A stretch of 45,487 nucleotides of DNA from Alphaproteobacteria bacterium (GCA_013372925.1 JABXIV010000058.1:1-45487), one strand, 5' to 3'; counted from the stretch's first letter, positions 24,857-33,457 are shown. The notes: generated from the letters alone by a model not told the origin. Made by a program: numbers and translations.

Positions 24857-26068
24857 CTACTGGAAGAGGGACAACACCGAACGAGTTTGTTCGTTAGCAA
24901 TACCAAGAGCCTGATAACCAAGCTGTTGTTTTGCTTGGGCTTGGTTCAGGTTTACAGCTTCTTTGGTCAGATCAGCGTCAACTAGGGCGCTCAACCCGGT
25001 TTCAAGGCTATCTAGTAGGCCGGAGATGAAGTTGTCTTGCAAATCAAGGCGCCGCTGTTGCGAACCCAAAACGGCGTTTGTGTCGCTCACAATATCTGCT
25101 AGGCCATCGATTTCGCCCAGCGCAGCTACGGCACCTGGTGTGGTCGTAACATCAATTGCTGCCAACGGCATCAAGTCGCCACCGCTCAGCTCGACATCCG
25201 CGCCTTCAAAGGTGATTTTGTCAGTGCTGTCGCCAAATGTCAGCGTGGTGCCATTGGCGCTATCTGCAGCGACAGTCACCGTTGCAAAGTTTGCAGTCGG
25301 CGTCAGGGCCCGAATTTCAGTCTGAAGCTTTGTAGCCACTGCAGTCAGGTCGTCTTCTGCACTTACATCGATTGTAACTTCATGTGATGCTGGCGCAACG
25401 GTATCCTGAAGAGTGAATGTGATGGACTTCAAATCACCCGGCTTCACCTTGCTACCGTCAGTTGGCGTTACTTCGCCAGTGTAGGCTTGGTCCAAAGTGA
25501 TTACCGGGTCAGTCGCACCTGCGGCAAACGTATTGCTTGCGATGCCGTTGCCACGTGTCGTTGTGGTGCGAATATCATGCGTATCGAAATTCAGCGAATC
25601 CGGCACGCGCTCGCCATCCACGGTCTTGAAGCCGATCATCACATTGAATGGTTTGCCGCTGCCATTCAACAAGTTCAGGCCGTTGAATTCTGCAGCTTGA
25701 ACCTGGTTTTCAATTTGCGCGACAAGCTGGTCGATGTCAGCCTGGATTGCGTTGCGGTCAACGTTTTCGCCTTGTGCCTGCACAATCTTGGCTTTGATCT
25801 CAGACATCAGGCCATCGATTGTTTCAACGGCCGCAACGCCTGTTCCCAGTGAAGATTGGGCAAGGGCAAGCGTGTCGCTTACCACATTGTAGGTCTTGAT
25901 ATCAGAACGCAGGCCTTGCGCGATGGCATAGGTTGACGCGTTGTCTTTTGATGAACGAACCTTCAGGCCCGTTGAGATACGTTCCTGCGTTTCCTGAAGA
26001 AACGCATCGTTCTTGTTAAGAATCGTAAGCGCTTTGAGCGCTGACACATTTGTATTGATGGAGGCCAT
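24857..26068 (-). CDS. Flagellin (copy 1, next to flaF)
   Basis: A 403-residue filament protein exported by the flagellar type III apparatus. The N-terminal D0/D1 part (MASINTNVSALKALTIL, then TGLKVRSSKDNASTYAIAQG) and C-terminal D1/D0 part (LGSQQRRLDLQDNF to QTRSVLSLFQ) are conserved. A variable D2/D3-like middle of about 180 residues (140-320), rich in Thr and Asp, lies between. There is no cysteine, as usual for flagellin. AAGGAGA precedes the ATG. The upstream 360 bases hold a 19-base block shared with the second flagellin gene. Downstream flaF follows without a visible terminator. Confidence 0.95.
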   Translation of the reverse strand: MASINTNVSALKALTILNKNDAFLQETQERISTGLKVRSSKDNASTYAIAQGLRSDIKTYNVVSDTLALAQSSLGTGVAAVETIDGLMSEIKAKIVQAQGENVDRNAIQADIDQLVAQIENQVQAAEFNGLNLLNGSGKPFNVMIGFKTVDGERVPDSLNFDTHDIRTTTTRGNGIASNTFAAGATDPVITLDQAYTGEVTPTDGSKVKPGDLKSITFTLQDTVAPASHEVTIDVSAEDDLTAVATKLQTEIRALTPTANFATVTVAADSANGTTLTFGDSTDKITFEGADVELSGGDLMPLAAIDVTTTPGAVAALGEIDGLADIVSDTNAVLGSQQRRLDLQDNFISGLLDSLETGLSALVDADLTKEAVNLNQAQAKQQLGYQALGIANEQTRSVLSLFQ

Positions 26069-26095
26069 GGCCTTTCTCCTTTCCTAAAGAGATCG

Positions 26096-26114
26096 CCACG
26101 ACGCTTTCTGCGGA
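26096..26114 (-). promoter_or_regulatory. Block shared by both flagellin leaders (copy 1)
   Basis: On the plus strand this reads CCACGACGCTTTCTGCGGA. The other flagellin gene has CCACAACGCTTTATGCGAA at 27627-27645, identical at 16 of 19 positions. Here it ends 27 bases before the ATG, in the second gene 31 bases. It may be part of the promoter or an mRNA leader element; in Caulobacter, FlbT acts on a flagellin leader. Confidence 0.55.
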
Positions 26115-26431
26115 ATCTGTCTATGACCAGCGAGTACAATAATTCTTTGACCGCATAGATACGCCTTTGCGTAGGTCACGACAGCGTGTGACCAGAAACT
26201 AGTCAGAAACTTCCAATTGATTGTGGGATTGGTTTGATCCGATTTGCGGATATATTTATTAACTATCTAAAATAATTGAATAAAATTTATCGAAAATAGG
26301 TTGTGAGCACCTTTGCGGTGTGGGGCGACGGAAAAAACTTCATGCCTCTTAGCGAGAATCCCACCCGGCGTGAACCGGGTGGGATGATAGCAGTAGCGTG
26401 CCTGCTATTGTTTCTAGTGCCGTTTTTAAAC
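26115..26431. other. Gap between the two flagellin genes
   Basis: No gene is visible. GGTCAC and GTGACC face each other at 26174-26193 (eight-base spacer), a possible regulator site about 105-125 bases upstream of the flagellin start. An A/T-rich stretch at 26250-26300 may be an upstream activating or bent region. I find no convincing sigma-28 or sigma-54 promoter. The hairpin at 26359-26384 is listed separately. Confidence 0.4.
26359..26384 (-). terminator. Hairpin after flagellin copy 2
   Basis: TCCCACCCGG pairs with CCGGGTGGGA across six bases, a stable 10-bp stem 48 bases past the stop. On the minus strand it is followed only by TTCTC, so termination may be partial; it may protect the abundant flagellin mRNA. 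Confidence 0.55.
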
Positions 26432-27595
26432 TTAACGGAACAGTGACAGGATAGAGCTTGTGTTCTGGTTCGCGATAGACATCGCCTGAACGCCAAGCTG
26501 TTGTTTCGCTTGATACTGGCTCAGTTTCACTGATTCTTCGGTCATATCCGCATCAACGAGTGAGCTGAGGCCCTGCTTCAGGCTGTCAACAAGGCTGTTC
26601 ATGAAGTCAGCTTGCAGGTCCATCCGCTTTTGGGCGGAACCCAGTGATGCATCGGCCGACTTAATGGTTGTGATCACCGAGTCAATGGATGTCAGGGCAG
26701 AAGCTGCACCAGCCTGCGTCGAAACATCAATTGCAGCCAGGTCGGCCAGGCCGCCACCTGTTGCAGCTGCAGCTACACCGCGGAAGTTAACTGTACCTGC
26801 ATCGGCATCGCCGAATGTAAGTTGGCCTTCACCTGTTGCAGAAACCGTAGAGTTAGCATACACGCCGCCCAGCCCCTGAAGATCGGTTTGTAGTGCGGTT
26901 GCAACAGCTGCAAGGTTGGCCGCGCCACTAATGTCAACCGTGCGAGTCGTTTCGTTACCTGACGCAACATCAACAACGGTATAAGACATGCTGTCAAACT
27001 GCCCTGTAGCATAGTCCTTAGACAGCATTACATTGGCGGAATCTTGGGTGTCTGGGCCGAACTGGTCAAATGCAATGCTGTTGTTTAGGCCTGCGCGTGC
27101 GCTCAGGTCGGTGTAAGCAACAGAAATATTCTGTGCACTGCCATCGTCCTTGAAGCCGGACATTACGTTGAAGTTACCAGATCCGGAACCATCGATGAGG
27201 TTTGCGCCGTTAAATTCAGCGGCAGAAACCTGGCTATCGATTTGTGCAACAAGCTGGTTGATGTCATCCTGAATTACATTCCGGTCAACGTTGTCGCCTT
27301 GTGCGGAAACGATTTTCGCCCGAATTTCATCAGCCAGTGATGACATTGTCTTTGTTGCAGCAGTCGCAACAGACAGGGTGGCCTGGCCAAGAGCCAGCGA
27401 GTCTTTGATCGCGCCAAAAGCCTTCATATCAGAGCGAATGCCCTGCGCAATGGAGAAAGTAGAAGCGTTATCTTTAGAAGATGAAACCTTCAAACCTGTG
27501 GAAATACGCTGTTGCGTTTCCATCATGGATTTGTTGGTGTCGCGAAGGATGGAAAGTGCGTTGATTGCACTAGCATTAGTATTGATAGAAGTCAT
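26432..27595 (-). CDS. Flagellin (copy 2, upstream)
   Basis: A 387-residue flagellin with the same ends as copy 1: MTSINTNASAINALSILRD, TGLKVSSSKDNASTFSIAQG, and a closing LGSAQKRMDLQADFM to NTSSILSLFR. The middle (about 140-305) is shorter and different in sequence. VATALQTDLQGLGGVYAN is a module also seen in copy 1 (VATKLQTEIRALT), so the D2/D3 parts share ancestry. AAGGAGA precedes the ATG. Two flagellins of different middle part probably build one filament with altered surface or differing order of assembly. Its own promoter lies in 27596-27800. Confidence 0.95.
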   Translation of the reverse strand: MTSINTNASAINALSILRDTNKSMMETQQRISTGLKVSSSKDNASTFSIAQGIRSDMKAFGAIKDSLALGQATLSVATAATKTMSSLADEIRAKIVSAQGDNVDRNVIQDDINQLVAQIDSQVSAAEFNGANLIDGSGSGNFNVMSGFKDDGSAQNISVAYTDLSARAGLNNSIAFDQFGPDTQDSANVMLSKDYATGQFDSMSYTVVDVASGNETTRTVDISGAANLAAVATALQTDLQGLGGVYANSTVSATGEGQLTFGDADAGTVNFRGVAAAATGGGLADLAAIDVSTQAGAASALTSIDSVITTIKSADASLGSAQKRMDLQADFMNSLVDSLKQGLSSLVDADMTEESVKLSQYQAKQQLGVQAMSIANQNTSSILSLFR

Positions 27596-27626
27596 GGTTC
27601 TCTCCTTGAGATTTTATAAGGATTAA

Positions 27627-27645
27627 CCACAACGCTTTATGCGAA
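27627..27645 (-). promoter_or_regulatory. Block shared by both flagellin leaders (copy 2)
   Basis: Plus-strand CCACAACGCTTTATGCGAA, matching copy 1 at 16 of 19 positions and placed at almost the same distance from its start codon (31 bases). Confidence 0.55.
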
Positions 27646-27925
27646 GCATACCGGCCCATTGCTCTTTCTGATCAATCACCGGATAGGTGACACATTGATT
27701 AGCCTGTTTAATGATCCGTGTGTTGCATCACATTGATGCGAAAAGCGGATCAAATGAAATAAATATATAAATATCAAATAGTTAAGGTTTATTTTTCTGG
27801 GAAAATTAATACTGTTTGGGGCTTGGGTGTGCCTCAAGACACGGCAAAACGCTGTGTTTCATGCATCACTAGAGTGTTGGGGCAGCAAGCAGTTGTGTGT
27901 AGATTGGCCTTGGGGGGGAGAAGTT
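27646..27925. other. Gap between flagellin copy 2 and the LysR gene
   Basis: No supported gene. GCATCA and TGATGC face each other across CAT at 27725-27739. An A/T-rich run lies at 27755-27810, at a distance from the flagellin start similar to the A/T run upstream of copy 1. A 76-codon plus-strand frame at 27827-28057 overlaps the LysR gene and looks like a shadow. I see no clear terminator for the LysR gene. Confidence 0.35.
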
Positions 27926-28831
27926 TTAGCCGTTGGCGATCTTGAGCTGCATTTCGCTGCTTTTCGAGAAAACAGTTACTTCGTGATCAAGCGCTTTCAG
28001 TGCGGGGGAGAAGGCCCTGCCGCGTGCAGTGATGAAGCTCAGTTCGTACGGTGGTAGGCTTGCTGCAAAATCCCAACTGACCTTAAGGTCCAGCTTTTTG
28101 GCAAGCGCTTGGGGTACAAGGCCGCAGCCAAAGCCAGAAGACACCAGATCAACCAACCATTCCATGCGCTGGCACTTCCTAATTGATTTCGGCTGGACTT
28201 CAAACTGTGAAAGTGCCTGTTCCAGCAATAGGCTGTCGATGGCGTTTTCGTTCACCATCAAGGGCAATTTCTCAAGCTTCTTCGGGAAGGCTAGTGTTTC
28301 TTCTGCGCCCAGAACTTGAGGAACCGCAATAACGTATGATTCCCTGAGGATGGATTTGCTTTTGAAATTGTCAGCGATGGTCATGGGGCTTGCAAGAAAT
28401 ACTGCGTCTACTTCCGCTTCCTGCAGAGCGGTGTGTAGCTCCGGGCCGGAGGCGTGGACAAATTCAAGCTCTGCCGAGGGCAGCGTTGTACTGAACTTTT
28501 GAAGCAGCGGATGAAGTAGCGAGAACACAACATTGTCGTCAATGCCGATCCTTAAGTGGCCACCTTCTGTTCGAAGGAGGATATCGGCCTGGTTCTGAAT
28601 GTGTTCATATTGCGAGCGCAGCGCATATAAGGCGGGCTCCATGGAGCGCCCGAATGATGATGGCCTGACCTTGCGGCCTTCGCGTGAGAACAGTTGTCCG
28701 CCAAGAGTAGTTTCCAAGCGTGCGATCGCTCTGCTGACAGTTGATTGGGCAATTTTGAATTCAAATGCTGTTTGGCGAAAACAAAGGCATTCATTCAAGG
28801 CGACATAATACTGTAGGTCACGCAACTGCAT
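27926..28831 (-). CDS. LysR-family transcriptional regulator
   Basis: A 301-residue regulator. The winged helix-turn-helix lies at residues 1-65: LQYYVALNECLCFRQTA, then FKIAQSTVSRAIARLETTLG as recognition helix, then LFSREGRKVRPS as wing. The effector-binding domain (about 90-295) begins HLRIGIDDNVVFSLLHPLL and holds the usual two alpha/beta lobes. The target is not evident, since no divergent gene lies upstream; both neighbours read the same way. An inverted repeat 27-50 bases before the start could be its own operator. It lies 330 bases from the flagellin gene, and I see no reason to link it to motility. Confidence 0.9.
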   Translation of the reverse strand: MQLRDLQYYVALNECLCFRQTAFEFKIAQSTVSRAIARLETTLGGQLFSREGRKVRPSSFGRSMEPALYALRSQYEHIQNQADILLRTEGGHLRIGIDDNVVFSLLHPLLQKFSTTLPSAELEFVHASGPELHTALQEAEVDAVFLASPMTIADNFKSKSILRESYVIAVPQVLGAEETLAFPKKLEKLPLMVNENAIDSLLLEQALSQFEVQPKSIRKCQRMEWLVDLVSSGFGCGLVPQALAKKLDLKVSWDFAASLPPYELSFITARGRAFSPALKALDHEVTVFSKSSEMQLKIANG

Positions 28832-28857
28832 ACACGATCACACATTGTTCATTATCA

Positions 28858-28881
28858 AGTTACCAATAAGCTGGTGTAACT
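28858..28881. promoter_or_regulatory. Inverted repeat upstream of the LysR gene
   Basis: AGTTAC and GTAACT face each other over 12 bases, just before the LysR start. A self-regulatory site is plausible but unproven. The same stretch must hold the promoter. Confidence 0.35.
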
Positions 28882-29121
28882 GTGTCAGTATCGCCAACCC
28901 CCTGCTTTGTTCATAACTTCCGAAAATATTTTATTTCAATAAAACCTAGGATTAGGTTCTATTGATAAGGTTGTATTTAGTACTGAAAACTAGGGAACTA
29001 GAGTTTATTTTGTGCCAAATTGATGCAGAAATCGGTTCTCAAACTTAAAAAAAAGGATCAGTCCGAGCCGATTTAAAGGAGGAATTTTGCATTTTTCTGG
29101 TTGAATGAAGGTGTATTGAAA
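28882..29121. other. A/T-rich gap with an orphan ribosome site
   Basis: No gene is seen. AACCTA-GGAT-TAGGTT forms a small dyad at 28943-28958. On the plus strand AAAGGAGG (29075-29082), a near-ideal ribosome site, is followed at a good distance only by a TTG-led five-codon frame and stops. This may be a remnant or chance. Confidence 0.3.
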
Positions 29122-29940
29122 TTAATTCGAACTGGATATGCCTACTAATTCAGCGTCTCTGGCGAGTATTTTTTGCCACACTTTCTCAAGGCCTTCGATT
29201 TCGATGCCGAATGTTTTTTCGAGTGTGGCGCGATAGTCATCCAGATTTTCGATTATGCGTTTGTAGCTACCCTCGGGCTGGATCGTTTTCAGCACTCGGC
29301 CACGCATCACTTCCAACCGGTCAGGGAAATGGCGTTGGCAAACAGCGTTCTGGACAAATGACGAATCCGGCGAGCTCTGCAAATAGGTACATTTTTCTGC
29401 CAGCAATCGGTTGTCGGCCGTGTCTTCTGTGAAATCAAAGGATGAGGCTGCGCCCTCAGGGTGGTTATGCAGCCTCCACCACATGTCATCGAGTTTTTCC
29501 AACCTGAACTGCCAATGCCGCTGCTTGAAGGAGCCTTCCTTGAGGATGGCAGGTTCCACCATCCCGTCACCAAACCCCACGTCAGCGAGATAGCGCTCGC
29601 CGTTCAGGTCCACCAGAAGGGCCAGGTGGTTGCCTGTCATCGTGTCTCCTAGTTGTTCGCGTCTTACGCCTGCCGCAACACGCTGAACCGAAAAGCCGAT
29701 TTCGCTGAGCGCCCATCCCATCAAGCCGTTCATTTCATAGCACCAGCCACCGCGACGCTTGCCCACAATTTTTTCATATGCGTCAGCAACGGAAAGGCCC
29801 GTGGGTGTGCCGGTTTGTACATCCAGGTTTTCATAGGGAATATTGTCGCTGTGCAAGTGGTGGATAAGCCGGAACGTATCCAGGTCAACGCGGGGTGTGG
29901 CGTTGAAGCCAATATGTTTTAGGTAGGCGTCTACTTGCAT
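29122..29940 (-). CDS. nat: Arylamine N-acetyltransferase
   Basis: A 272-residue cytoplasmic enzyme that moves acetyl groups from acetyl-CoA to arylamines or hydrazines. The Cys-His-Asp triad is visible: RGGWCYEMN (Cys67), GNHLALLV (His105) and YLADVGFGDG (Asp120). These agree closely with Cys69, His107 and Asp122 of the Salmonella enzyme. The N-terminal YLKHIGFNATP and IPYENLDV blocks are typical. The frame extends to 29985, but the ATG at 29940 has AAGGGA upstream and clears the JmjC gene, which ends 31 bases earlier, so the two are cotranscribed. Natural substrate unknown; aromatic xenobiotics are likely acceptors. Confidence 0.93.
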   Translation of the reverse strand: MQVDAYLKHIGFNATPRVDLDTFRLIHHLHSDNIPYENLDVQTGTPTGLSVADAYEKIVGKRRGGWCYEMNGLMGWALSEIGFSVQRVAAGVRREQLGDTMTGNHLALLVDLNGERYLADVGFGDGMVEPAILKEGSFKQRHWQFRLEKLDDMWWRLHNHPEGAASSFDFTEDTADNRLLAEKCTYLQSSPDSSFVQNAVCQRHFPDRLEVMRGRVLKTIQPEGSYKRIIENLDDYRATLEKTFGIEIEGLEKVWQKILARDAELVGISSSN

Positions 29941-29971
29941 TCCATTGTTCCCTTTTGGGTGGCCGGGCTGT

Positions 29972-31159
29972 TTATCCTGCCTCAATCAGGAAACCACTTT
30001 TCAATAATCGGTTCACCAGTGCGATACGCACACTGTCATCTATTGCGCCGGGGATGTCGGCAATGGTGAACTCATTTGTATCCAGAATGAAACGCATGGC
30101 CTCTTCCGCGCCCAAATGTATCAGGAACTGTTCGCCGGGTTGGCGGAACTCCAGTGTGTGCGGCAATGCATTGAGTTGGCCATAAGCCAGCGGGTGGTGT
30201 CTTACTCTGCTATCCAACGCGACAGCGGGTATCCTGTCGGGCCGAGGTAGCTTTGGCAGGCCTTCAAGCATCCTGGCTTTCCGGAGCACGATAGCATCAC
30301 GAACAAAGCTGTTTGATTGGGCGTTTTCCTGAAGTTGCGCGATACCGTCTCTTATCTGGCGCAAAACAATATCGGCCCCTTTGTTTTGCGTCATGCAGTC
30401 GGCCCGTGTGCCCAGGTCCGCCCGAAGAGGTTGATTAAGTTCTGATAGCTGGTCCAGCGCCGCGGCGATCATTTCCCGAACTGTTACTGGCGTGAAGCCA
30501 ATGGCCAGATGGATGGACTCGCTGGTTGATTTCACCGTGTGTGGCGTGCCGCGCGGTACATACAGAAGATCACCGGGGCCGATATCAATCGTGCTGTAGC
30601 GTTCAAACGACGGGACACCTTCACCGACACTTTTCCAGATATTTGGCTGTGTCGGTGGTTCGTCAGAAATGAACCATTTTTTGCTACCCACCAGTTGCAG
30701 CACAATCACATCGATTTCGTCGTGATGGATGGGGGCCTCGGCTTCGCTATCACTCCAGAAGACAACCACGCCGGCAGGGTTGCCAATGATGACCTCAATC
30801 GCCCTCGTCAACTCAGTCAGGCGAGGCGATAGGTTCAGAACATCAGGGATGCGAACTGTGTAACCACCTTTGTGATAGCCTTTGATCAATTGCAGGAATG
30901 CGTCAGCGTCCTGCACAGGTTTTGCGCTTGGAGGCGGGCCTTTTGGTGTACGGTTGTGGGATGTCAGGAACGGGGCATAGGTTTCATATGCGCTCAGAAT
31001 CGTATCTTTGGGGTCTTCACCAAGCATCAGGTGTCGGTCTGCGGTGTTCTTACCAATGACTGTGAGCGGCTTTTTGCCAACATATTCGTCGAAAAACTGG
31101 TCATAGCCACACGGGGCTAGAATGTCGGACAGTATTTTTTGTGCTTCCTCTAGCCGCAT
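29972..31159 (-). CDS. JmjC/cupin-fold oxygenase, ribosomal-oxygenase-like
   Basis: A 395-residue Fe(II)/2-oxoglutarate-type oxygenase. FFDEYVGKKPLTVIG near residue 22 is the usual entry of the cupin_4/JmjC group. The jelly-roll core holds the HxD pair His145/Asp147 (IHHDEIDV) and the distal His207 (GTPHTVKS), with GSKKWFI between. A C-terminal part of about 170 residues, mostly helical, may be the dimerisation and winged-helix region seen in YcfD/RoxA and the MINA/NO66 relatives, which hydroxylate ribosomal proteins. The substrate is not known. It is the first gene of an operon with nat, divergent from a PAS_5 gene. Confidence 0.8.
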   Translation of the reverse strand: MRLEEAQKILSDILAPCGYDQFFDEYVGKKPLTVIGKNTADRHLMLGEDPKDTILSAYETYAPFLTSHNRTPKGPPPSAKPVQDADAFLQLIKGYHKGGYTVRIPDVLNLSPRLTELTRAIEVIIGNPAGVVVFWSDSEAEAPIHHDEIDVIVLQLVGSKKWFISDEPPTQPNIWKSVGEGVPSFERYSTIDIGPGDLLYVPRGTPHTVKSTSESIHLAIGFTPVTVREMIAAALDQLSELNQPLRADLGTRADCMTQNKGADIVLRQIRDGIAQLQENAQSNSFVRDAIVLRKARMLEGLPKLPRPDRIPAVALDSRVRHHPLAYGQLNALPHTLEFRQPGEQFLIHLGAEEAMRFILDTNEFTIADIPGAIDDSVRIALVNRLLKSGFLIEAG

Positions 31160-31339
31160 GCCATGTGCCTATTTTCGCAAAGTACCAATATTACGAGAAA
31201 GGAACTTAACTCTCTCTCTTCCAGGCTGAACAATATCTTTCAGTCTCTAAGCTGTCGATTAAACGAAAGTTTTAATTTCGTCAAAGGGCGTAATAGAGCT
31301 TTCTTGCTTTTGTATAGGCCTGTTCCAAGCCAAGAAACC

Positions 31340-31939
31340 ATGGACAAGCTGCGATTTGCTTGGCAGTCTGATTTTACGGATGGGGCAACATGTAACAAGA
31401 AGGGTGCGGTCTTGCAGGCATTACCCGAAGTACACGGAAACTTTCTGAAATATTACAAGAGACTAGTGCATGATGGAGGTGGCCGTGTGCCGCCGAGGAT
31501 AAGTGTACGCCCCGCTGATATTAAACCCATGTTGCCCTGGACGGTATTGGCAGAGCGTGATGGGCCGGGGCATCTGGTGCCAACAGTGATCGGTAGTGCG
31601 GTGGACGACATCCTGCGTGTTAGCCTGACCGGACTGAACCTTTTTGACCATTGGTCCGAAGAACTGGGCGCACAGATGGATGAATTTTATTCCAGTATTA
31701 CGGATACGCCATGCGGCGGTTTCATGGTGCGCTCTCTTGAAACAAGTGGCGGACTTTTAAAGGATTATATCAGTTCCCTGTTTCCGTTGGTTGGGGCTAG
31801 CGGCAAGGTCGACAGGGTTTTTGGTCTGATTTCTGTGTCGAAGGAAGAGCCATTATTAGCATCTTTCGGAAGGCCGGAAGACATTGAAACCTCTGTCACG
31901 GATATGTCTTTCATCGATATTGGCTTCGGGGTGCCCTAG
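31340..31939 (+). CDS. PAS_5-domain protein
   Basis: A 199-residue protein that fits the alphaproteobacterial PAS_5 family (PF07310): FLKYYKRL, then PPRISVRPADIKPMLPWTVLAER, then a VIGSAVDDIL strand and LTGLNLFDHWSEE, as in the usual PAS_5 pattern of aromatic residues and R-P-A-D-I. The domain fills about residues 35-185. No kinase, cyclase or DNA-binding part is attached. The frame opens at 31163, but those 59 residues are of poor coding character and would leave no promoter facing the divergent JmjC gene; the ATG at 31340 is preferred despite a weak ribosome site. Phosphoribosyltransferase follows after 40 bases. Ligand unknown. Confidence 0.7.
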   Translation: MDKLRFAWQSDFTDGATCNKKGAVLQALPEVHGNFLKYYKRLVHDGGGRVPPRISVRPADIKPMLPWTVLAERDGPGHLVPTVIGSAVDDILRVSLTGLNLFDHWSEELGAQMDEFYSSITDTPCGGFMVRSLETSGGLLKDYISSLFPLVGASGKVDRVFGLISVSKEEPLLASFGRPEDIETSVTDMSFIDIGFGVP

Positions 31940-31979
31940 TCGATTTGTAGATCGAGCATTTGCGCGGTACTATGGGGCC

Positions 31980-32624
31980 ATGTTCGCGGACCGCAGATCA
32001 GCAGGCCAGGCCTTGGCCAAAGAACTGGAGGCCTATGCCAGTCAGAGCCCTTTGGTGGTTGGTTTGCCGCGCGGCGGTGTGCCGGTCGCGTTTGAAGTAG
32101 CTAAAGCACTCAAAGCGCCACTGGATGTTTTGATGGTGCGCAAGGTGGGTGCGCCGGGGCAGCCGGAGCTTGCTGTGGCGGCGGTAACCGAAGGGAATCC
32201 TCCTCATCTGATACAGAACCGGGACATTATCGCGCATCTGGGCGTGTCCGACGCGTATCTGGAAAGCACAGCCAAGGACTTGCTGGTTTCAATGGGAAAA
32301 CGGCGTGCAGCCATGGGTGCAGGTACTGCCCCGCCTGATTTCAAGGGCCGGACCGTTATTTTGGTGGATGATGGCATCGCAACAGGCGCAACAATGAAGG
32401 CCGCAATTGCAGCTATCAAGGCGCAGGGTGCGCGGCATTTATGTGTTGCTGTGCCTGTTGCCCCAAGGGAAACGATTGCTGAGATGCAGCGCCTTGCAGA
32501 CAATATGGTTTGTCTGGAAGTGCCTGATTTTTTCCGGGCCGTGGGAGCCCATTATCTGGATTTTGGTCAAACAAGTACTGAAGACGTAGCGCAGTTTTTG
32601 GCTGAAAGCCGGGGCATGGATTAA
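31980..32624 (+). CDS. Phosphoribosyltransferase-family protein
   Basis: A 214-residue protein. VVGLPRGGVPVAFEVA and LDVLMVRKVGAPGQPELAVA open the fold, and VILVDDGIATGATMKAAI (about 126-143) is the PRPP-binding loop. This is the stand-alone PRTase type found widely next to dienelactone hydrolase or erythromycin esterase genes, with no proven substrate. The frame is open from 31884 inside the PAS_5 gene; the ATG at 31980 behind GGGG gives the right family start. The stop codon overlaps that of murI by four bases (TTAA), tail to tail. Confidence 0.85.
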   Translation: MFADRRSAGQALAKELEAYASQSPLVVGLPRGGVPVAFEVAKALKAPLDVLMVRKVGAPGQPELAVAAVTEGNPPHLIQNRDIIAHLGVSDAYLESTAKDLLVSMGKRRAAMGAGTAPPDFKGRTVILVDDGIATGATMKAAIAAIKAQGARHLCVAVPVAPRETIAEMQRLADNMVCLEVPDFFRAVGAHYLDFGQTSTEDVAQFLAESRGMD

Positions 32625-33457
32625 ACCGTGTTGTGATCCTCAAAATGGCGCAGCTTTTCCGGCAGGTAGGCATTTGCCATGGTCACATCTTCAGGGCGAC
32701 CTGTTGTTAAAAGCCGAACACGGCCAGTGCCCTCTTTCCGGTATGAAGGGTGGCGGTCCAAATACTCCCTCAGCGATGCAGCAACGATGTCCGGTTGGGA
32801 CAGAAGCTCGGTCGTCGGTGGCAAGGCTGCCCTGAAATAGTCCTTCACAAGTGGGAAATGTGTACATCCAAGGAACGCTGCGTCTGGTGTAGGTGCTTCT
32901 TTAAGGACCTCGCCCACAAATCCACCGATCAGGCCACTGATTGGTGCCTTACCAGCGCCACCCTCAATGGCATCCACGAGCCCCGGGCACGCTTTCTGGC
33001 TAAGCCGGACATGGGGGGCGCGTTTTTCTACTTCCTCAAGGTAGGAGCCGCTGTCTACCGTTTTTCGCGTGGCGAACAAGAGAATAGAGCGATCGCCCCG
33101 TTGCTGGCGGTTCGGGTGTTCCTGGCTCCAGGGCACACCTGTCAGTGCTTCCACCATGGGCACAAGCACGCCAAGGATACGTTTGCCTGGATAGGCGTTT
33201 GGGAGCCAGTCTTGTTGCAGCGACCGAAGCGCAATGGCTGCGGCCGTGTTGCAGGCTAGAATAACCAGATCGCAGCCCGCTTCAAAAAGCGTTTCCACGC
33301 CAGCCTTTGTCATTGTGACAATTTGCTGGTTGGAGCGATGCCCATAGGGCGCATTGGCATGATCTCCCAGATACAGAAAATCCTGGGTGGGCATGGCTTC
33401 GTGCAGAGCTTCAAGGATAGTAAGCCCGCCAGAACCTGAATCAAATACGCCAATCAT
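32621..33457 (-). CDS. murI: Glutamate racemase
   Basis: A 278-residue enzyme that makes D-glutamate for peptidoglycan. IGVFDSGSGGLTIL opens the protein (Asp6, Ser7). Catalytic cysteines are Cys69 in LVILACNTAAA and Cys198 in FLGCTHFPLV, with His200. YLGDHANAPYG is a further signature. The open frame runs 57 codons further upstream, overlapping the response regulator gene, but the ATG at 33457 is the standard start. Only 16 bases separate it from the response regulator's stop, so murI is probably transcribed from that gene's promoter. It meets the phosphoribosyltransferase gene tail to tail with no room for a terminator. Confidence 0.95.
   Translation of the reverse strand: MIGVFDSGSGGLTILEALHEAMPTQDFLYLGDHANAPYGHRSNQQIVTMTKAGVETLFEAGCDLVILACNTAAAIALRSLQQDWLPNAYPGKRILGVLVPMVEALTGVPWSQEHPNRQQRGDRSILLFATRKTVDSGSYLEEVEKRAPHVRLSQKACPGLVDAIEGGAGKAPISGLIGGFVGEVLKEAPTPDAAFLGCTHFPLVKDYFRAALPPTTELLSQPDIVAASLREYLDRHPSYRKEGTGRVRLLTTGRPEDVTMANAYLPEKLRHFEDHNTV

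Noticed and set aside
27627-27645. Reading the shared flagellin block as a sigma-28 promoter
   Set aside because: Neither strand gives TAAA-N15-GCCGATAA with acceptable matches, so it is reported only as a conserved element.
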